From CAYFQH01 sp964345215 (GTDB taxonomy: Bacteria; Bacillota; Clostridia; Christensenellales; Aristaeellaceae), in assembly GCA_964345215.1 (NCBI GenBank), contig CAYFQH010000005.1, positions 1-62,445 of the forward strand: a stretch of DNA of 62,445 nt, written 5' to 3'. The translations under genes were made by a program, and so were the position numbers. Every line of letters starts with the position of its first letter. Within the stretch, counting starts at the first letter, position 1. Below, piece after piece: positions 58,846 through 62,445 of the stretch. The notes beneath the pieces are model-generated. The model was not told where the DNA came from. It saw nothing but the letters and a program-made list of their open reading frames with translations, and ran no database searches.

Positions 58846-60183
58846 ATGAACGCTTATGCCCAACGGGTACTGGAAAATGTAAAAAGCCGGGATCATCATG
58901 AACCGGAATTCATTCAAGCCGTTACGGAAGTGATTACCTCCCTGGCTTTGGTTATTGATAAGCACCCGGAATTTGAGCAAGCCGGCCTATTGGAGCGGCT
59001 GGTAGAGCCGGAAAGGTCTATTGTTTTTCGTATTCCCTGGGTGGACGATCAGGGAAAAACCCATGTAAACCGGGGTTACCGTGTACAGTTTAACGGTGCC
59101 ATCGGCCCTTATAAAGGGGGCATCCGTTTTCATCCCAATGTTAATTTAAGCATCATTAAGTTTTTGGGTTTTGAACAAACCTTAAAAAATAGCTTAACAG
59201 GCCTGCCCATTGGCGGAGGCAAAGGGGGCAGCGATTTTGATCCTAAGGGCAAAAGCGAAAGTGAAATTATGCGTTTTTGCCAAAGCTTCATGACAGAGCT
59301 GTACCGTTATATCGGTGCGGATGTAGACGTACCTGCCGGAGATATTGGTGTAGGAGCCCGAGAGATTGGCTATTTTTATGGTCAATATAAGCGTATTACG
59401 GGCTCATATGAAGGAGTTCTGACCGGTAAAGGGCTCACCTATGGAGGCAGTATTGGCCGTAAAGAAGCCACCGGCTACGGCCTTTGTTACTTGGTTAAAG
59501 AAATGCTGCAAACCCATGGAAAGGATATGAAAGATAAAAGGGTCGTAATTTCCGGTGCGGGCAATGTGGCCATTTACGCTGCTGAAAAAGCAATTGAAAT
59601 GGGTGCAAGGGTTATTGCCATGAGCGACAGTAACGGCTATATTCATGACCCTAACGGCATTTCCCTTCATGTGATAAAAAAAATTAAAGAAGTAGAGCGC
59701 AAGCGAATTAGTGAATGCGCTCTTCGGGTGCCTTCGACCAGCTATTATGAAGGCTGTAAAGGTATTTGGGCTCTCCCCTGCGACATTGCTCTGCCCTGTG
59801 CCACCCAAAATGAGTTGGATTTAGACAGTGCCAAAGCCCTTGTTGCAAATGGAGTTATTGCCGTAGGTGAAGGAGCCAACATGCCCACCACCCTGGAAGC
59901 CACCGAGCTGTTTTTAGAAAAAAATGTTTTATTTGCCCCAGGCAAGGCGGCCAATGCAGGGGGGGTCTCTGTAAGCGCCTTGGAGATGACCCAAAACAGT
60001 ATGCGCCTAAGCTGGTCACTGGAAGAGGTGGATCAAAACCTTCAATCCATTATGAAAAATATTTTCATTAAAATGGATGAGGCTGCTAAAGAGTACGGTG
60101 TTCCCAATAACTACGTTGTCGGCGCCAATATCGCCGGTTTTATGAAGGTAGCCGAGGCCATGATGGCCCAGGGCGCTGTATAA
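58846..60183 (+). CDS. gdhA: Glutamate dehydrogenase (NADP-type, hexameric)
   Basis: 445 residues of the small hexameric GDH. Catalytic-site segments are GGIRFHPNVNLSIIKFLGFE, LPIGGGKGGSDFDPKGKS (Lys) and DVPAGDIGVGAREIGY; the Rossmann domain has VISGAGNVAIYAAEKAIEMG. Reversibly forms glutamate from 2-oxoglutarate and ammonia. Ser after the glycine motif (MSDSNGYI) fits NADP preference, which is tentative. It is monocistronic, with promoter and terminator. Confidence 0.97.
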   Translation: MNAYAQRVLENVKSRDHHEPEFIQAVTEVITSLALVIDKHPEFEQAGLLERLVEPERSIVFRIPWVDDQGKTHVNRGYRVQFNGAIGPYKGGIRFHPNVNLSIIKFLGFEQTLKNSLTGLPIGGGKGGSDFDPKGKSESEIMRFCQSFMTELYRYIGADVDVPAGDIGVGAREIGYFYGQYKRITGSYEGVLTGKGLTYGGSIGRKEATGYGLCYLVKEMLQTHGKDMKDKRVVISGAGNVAIYAAEKAIEMGARVIAMSDSNGYIHDPNGISLHVIKKIKEVERKRISECALRVPSTSYYEGCKGIWALPCDIALPCATQNELDLDSAKALVANGVIAVGEGANMPTTLEATELFLEKNVLFAPGKAANAGGVSVSALEMTQNSMRLSWSLEEVDQNLQSIMKNIFIKMDEAAKEYGVPNNYVVGANIAGFMKVAEAMMAQGAV

Positions 60184-60202
60184 CTATATAAAAGCATTTA
60201 AA

Positions 60203-60238
60203 AAAGCTGCAGAACAAACTTCTGTGGCTTTCTTTTTA
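60203..60238 (+). terminator. Terminator after gdhA
   Basis: AAAGCTGCAGAA (60203-60214) pairs with TTCTGTGGCTTT (60220-60231) through two wobble pairs, 5-nt loop, T-rich tail. Confidence 0.8.
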
Positions 60239-60385
60239 TTCGCCTTGTTCTAAGGTTAAAAAACCTTTATAATAGCGATATATAATGTAACATGAAAAGC
60301 TTTCTATTCTGGGGCATTTTTTCTAATTTTCTTAAATTTTCATTAAGTAATCAGCTTTTTTAAGCTTTGTTATTATGTCAATCAG

Positions 60386-60482
60386 AAAGGAGTATTCTTA
60401 TAAGTCCAACCTCTTTGGCTAAAGAATTAAAGCAATCTTTTATAAAAATAATCGATTTTTATTTTTTATTACCATTTTACTG
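60386..60482 (+). other. Displaced 5' end of the ABC exporter gene (frameshift and non-standard start)
   Basis: AAAGGAG at 60386-60392 is 7 nt from ATA (60400-60402), which opens a frame SPTSLAKELKQSFIK that fits the missing N-terminus of the exporter. This frame meets a stop just before the annotated ATG. A single extra A in the A5 tract at 60444-60448 would join it to NNRFLFFITILLM and the rest. So both a start-codon change (ATG to ATA) and a one-base deletion are apparent, or one is a sequencing error. Confidence 0.6.
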
Positions 60483-62123
60483 ATGATTTTAATCGCTCTT
60501 TGTGATTTAGCCATCAGCTATTTAATCATGGGCATTATCGACAGCGCTTCCGGCCATGCTTTGGCTCCTCTAGGCCGGCTCGTAGCATTATTCTCCCTTG
60601 TTTTTATTCTTTCAATGATTTTTTATGTTATAAGGCGTTTTACCTTTTCGCGCTTTATGCAAAGAGCGGTAACTCAGTATAAGGAATACGCCTTTGAAAA
60701 GCTTCTTAAAAAAAATATTGCTTCCTTCACCAAAGAAAACACCAGTACTTATTTATCCGCTTTAACCAACGATCTAACCAGCATTGAAAGCAATTATATC
60801 GCAAGACTATTCGCTCTTTTTATTAAGAGCACCGTATTTTTAGGGGCTTTGGCCATCATGATTTTTACTAACCCCCTGCTTACCCTCATTGCCATCGGCT
60901 TTTCTTTGTTTCCTGTAATCGCCTCCATCCTATCAAGCAACAAGTTAGCTGAAAAAGAAAAAATTGTTTCTAAGAAAAACGAAGGCTTTATGGGCACTGT
61001 GAAGGATTTTTTATCGGGTTTTGCTGTTATTAAAACCTTTAAAGCCGAAAAGAATGTCTTCAAACAATTTGAGCAAAGCAATACCACCCTTGAAGAGGCT
61101 AAATATAACCGGCGAATGACCAGCGAATTCATTATCACCCTCAGTACGGCTTCCTCTTTTCTTGCTCAGGGAGGAACCCTGCTCGCCAGCGCTTATTTAG
61201 CCATTACTCGCCAAAATATTACTCCTGGTATGATTATTCTCTTTGTTCAGCTGATGAACTATATCGTAAATCCCATTAGCGAAATCCCTCCCATACTAGC
61301 TAACCGGAAAGCCGCTAAGGCATTAATCGACAAGCTAGCCAATGCCCTAAAAGAGAATATTACGGATAAAGGCATTGCCATTCCTAACCAGCTTCAAAAT
61401 GCCATTGTCATTCAAAACCTCTCCTTTTCTTATGAAGAAGGAAAAAATGTGTTAAATGAGATTTCCCTAACCCTTGAAAAAGGAAAAAGCTATGCCGTTG
61501 TAGGTGCTTCCGGCAGTGGCAAAACCACCCTCTTAAACCTACTCATGGGTAGTAACTATCAATACAGTGGCACCATCGAATTTGACGGGGTGGAGCTTCG
61601 CACCATTTCCTCTGATTCCCTTTATGGCCTTCTTTCTCTTGTACAACAAAATGTGTTTGTGTTTAATAGTTCCATTAAAGACAACATCACCCTATTCCAG
61701 GATTTTAGTAAAGAAAAAATCGACCGGGCTGTACAGTTATCCGGCCTATCCGGTTTAATTGAAGAAAAAGGTATGAACTACCTCTGTGGGGAAAATGGTT
61801 CTAACTTATCCGGAGGTGAAAAACAGCGCCTTTCCATCGCCCGGGCTTTATTGCAGGAAACCTCAGTGCTGCTTTTAGACGAGGTCACCTCCGCTTTGGA
61901 TGCCGCCACCTCCTTTGAAATTACCAATGCCCTTTTAGCCATGAAGAACTTTACCCGTCTGATTGTTACCCATAAAATGGAAGAAGCCCTTTTAAAACAA
62001 TACGATGAAATTATCGTTTTACGAGAGGGTAAGGTAGTGGGAATCGGCACCTTTGAAAATTTAATGAACAGCAAATGGTATTTTTATGCCCTTTATACCG
62101 TTTCGGCAGAGGATATCAGCTAA
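60483..62123 (+). CDS. ABC transporter, fused permease and ATPase (exporter type), 5' end disrupted
   Basis: 546 residues from the first ATG in this frame; homologues would be about 30 residues longer. Membrane domain of six helices (1-290), then an ATPase with Walker A VVGASGSGKTTLLNLL, Q-loop LLSLVQQNVFVF, signature LSGGEKQRLSIARALL and Walker B SVLLLDEVTSALD with the H-loop IVTHKME. Exports peptide, lipid or drug; one half-transporter, probably homodimeric. The ATG at 60483 has no ribosome binding site; the plausible start lies upstream behind a frameshift. May be inactive, phase variable or mis-sequenced. Confidence 0.85.
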   Translation: MILIALCDLAISYLIMGIIDSASGHALAPLGRLVALFSLVFILSMIFYVIRRFTFSRFMQRAVTQYKEYAFEKLLKKNIASFTKENTSTYLSALTNDLTSIESNYIARLFALFIKSTVFLGALAIMIFTNPLLTLIAIGFSLFPVIASILSSNKLAEKEKIVSKKNEGFMGTVKDFLSGFAVIKTFKAEKNVFKQFEQSNTTLEEAKYNRRMTSEFIITLSTASSFLAQGGTLLASAYLAITRQNITPGMIILFVQLMNYIVNPISEIPPILANRKAAKALIDKLANALKENITDKGIAIPNQLQNAIVIQNLSFSYEEGKNVLNEISLTLEKGKSYAVVGASGSGKTTLLNLLMGSNYQYSGTIEFDGVELRTISSDSLYGLLSLVQQNVFVFNSSIKDNITLFQDFSKEKIDRAVQLSGLSGLIEEKGMNYLCGENGSNLSGGEKQRLSIARALLQETSVLLLDEVTSALDAATSFEITNALLAMKNFTRLIVTHKMEEALLKQYDEIIVLREGKVVGIGTFENLMNSKWYFYALYTVSAEDIS

Positions 62124-62135
62124 CATATCCTTGCT

Positions 62136-62180
62136 CCATACAAAAAAGCCAAAGTTTATTCCTTTGGCTTTTTTGTATGG
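62136..62180. terminator. Bidirectional terminator between ABC exporter and clpB
   Basis: 19-bp perfect stem (62136-62154 with 62162-62180) with a 7-nt loop; A6 and T6 runs on either side serve converging genes. Confidence 0.92.
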
Positions 62181-62212
62181 ACAAATGAATGATTTCCTTT
62201 ATTTGCTTACAT

Positions 62213-62445
62213 TTACTTCTCTTCTCTTATAACTGCCAGTTCTTTGTGGTCATCTACGGTTACTACCAGTTTTTCGCCGGGATGAACATCTTTTATCAAT
62301 ATTTCTTTGGCCACCAAAGTTTCTACCTGGCTTTGAAGGAAACGCTTTAAGGGCCTGGCACCATAAACCGGGTCATAGCCCCGGTCAATCACCAGTTCTT
62401 TGGCTTTTTCCGTTAGGCTAAGGGTAATTTGTTTATCCGCCAGCC
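62213..62445 (-). CDS. clpB: Chaperone ATPase ClpB, C-terminal end only
   Basis: Only the last 77 codons are in the window; the gene continues beyond the right edge. The sequence RGYDPVYGARPLKRFLQSQV is the diagnostic sensor-2 region of ClpB, followed by VETLVAKEILIKDVHPGEKL and the end ELAVIREEK. ClpB disaggregates proteins with DnaK. The gene ends 33 bp before a bidirectional terminator. Confidence 0.92.
   Translation of the reverse strand, partial: LADKQITLSLTEKAKELVIDRGYDPVYGARPLKRFLQSQVETLVAKEILIKDVHPGEKLVVTVDDHKELAVIREEK

Noticed and set aside
60375..60422. Short frame MSIRKEYSYKSNLFG ahead of the ABC exporter as a leader peptide
   Set aside because: Its ATG has no ribosome binding site and it overlaps the better-supported signal at 60386-60402.

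Overview
The window reads as a chromosomal segment of an anaerobic Clostridia-type Bacillota (Firmicutes). Direct pointers are the SCIFF peptide with its radical SAM maturase (a Clostridia hallmark), the ylxM-ffh-rpsP-khpA-rimM-trmD operon, ECF sigma/anti-sigma and GatCAB genes of Firmicutes type, strong AGGAGG ribosome binding sites with many TTG/GTG starts, and consensus TTGACA/TATAAT promoters. No phage, plasmid, CRISPR array or intact mobile element was seen. One decayed transposase remnant and one probable deletion scar are present. I cannot name a species.

Layout. 1-4409 (minus): carbohydrate operon with two CUT1 ABC permeases, a binding protein and a GH127-type beta-L-arabinofuranosidase that runs off the left edge; no ATPase gene is present. 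A divergent AraC-type regulator with a degenerate receiver domain follows (4670-6169). 6288-10275 (minus): ylxM-ffh-rpsP-khpA-rimM-trmD plus a small membrane protein. 10748-14731 (minus): a fused nucleotidyltransferase-aminotransferase (PntC-like architecture) and a large CARDB-like membrane protein. 14913-18162 (minus): TrhA/hemolysin III behind a palindromic operator, two gene fragments at a scar, an anti-sigma/ECF sigma pair, and tRNA-Val(GAC). 18350-20529: decayed transposase, YgjP-type metalloprotease, Gfo/Idh/MocA oxidoreductase. 20709-22812 (plus): YajC, SCIFF precursor and maturase. 22892-24214: NCS2 uracil/xanthine permease. 24465-27294: LeuA and a DUF3048 protein. 27372-36319 (minus): MnmA, a HAD-thymidylate kinase fusion, an Orn/Lys/Arg decarboxylase-family protein, an unknown anchored protein, LysS, GreA, GDPD and an MFS transporter.

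36481-43788 (plus): L-asparaginase, YbaK deacylase, GatC (with an unusual N-terminal extension), GatA, GatB and a divergent MetRS. This is a cluster on amide amino acids and aminoacyl-tRNA correction. 43917-48364 (minus): LD-carboxypeptidase, D-aminopeptidase DppA, M20 amidohydrolase, alanine racemase and a thioesterase, which look like a D-amino-acid peptide/peptidoglycan recycling operon. 48571-56614 (plus): MATE pump, CNNM/CorC-type protein, Nudix-HAD fusion, L28, GT2 glycosyltransferase, Tex and thioredoxin. 56732-58640 (minus): acyl-CoA thioesterase and a two-part glycosyltransferase-like protein whose metal-binding motif looks lost. 58846-62445: glutamate dehydrogenase, an ABC exporter with a broken-looking 5' end, and the C-terminus of ClpB.

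The most unusual content is a set of domain fusions (GatC with an OB-like domain, HAD-Tmk, Nudix-HAD, NTase-aminotransferase), degenerate versions of signalling and transferase domains, and several sharp promoter/operator structures. All functional calls come from reading motifs by eye; no database search was run.
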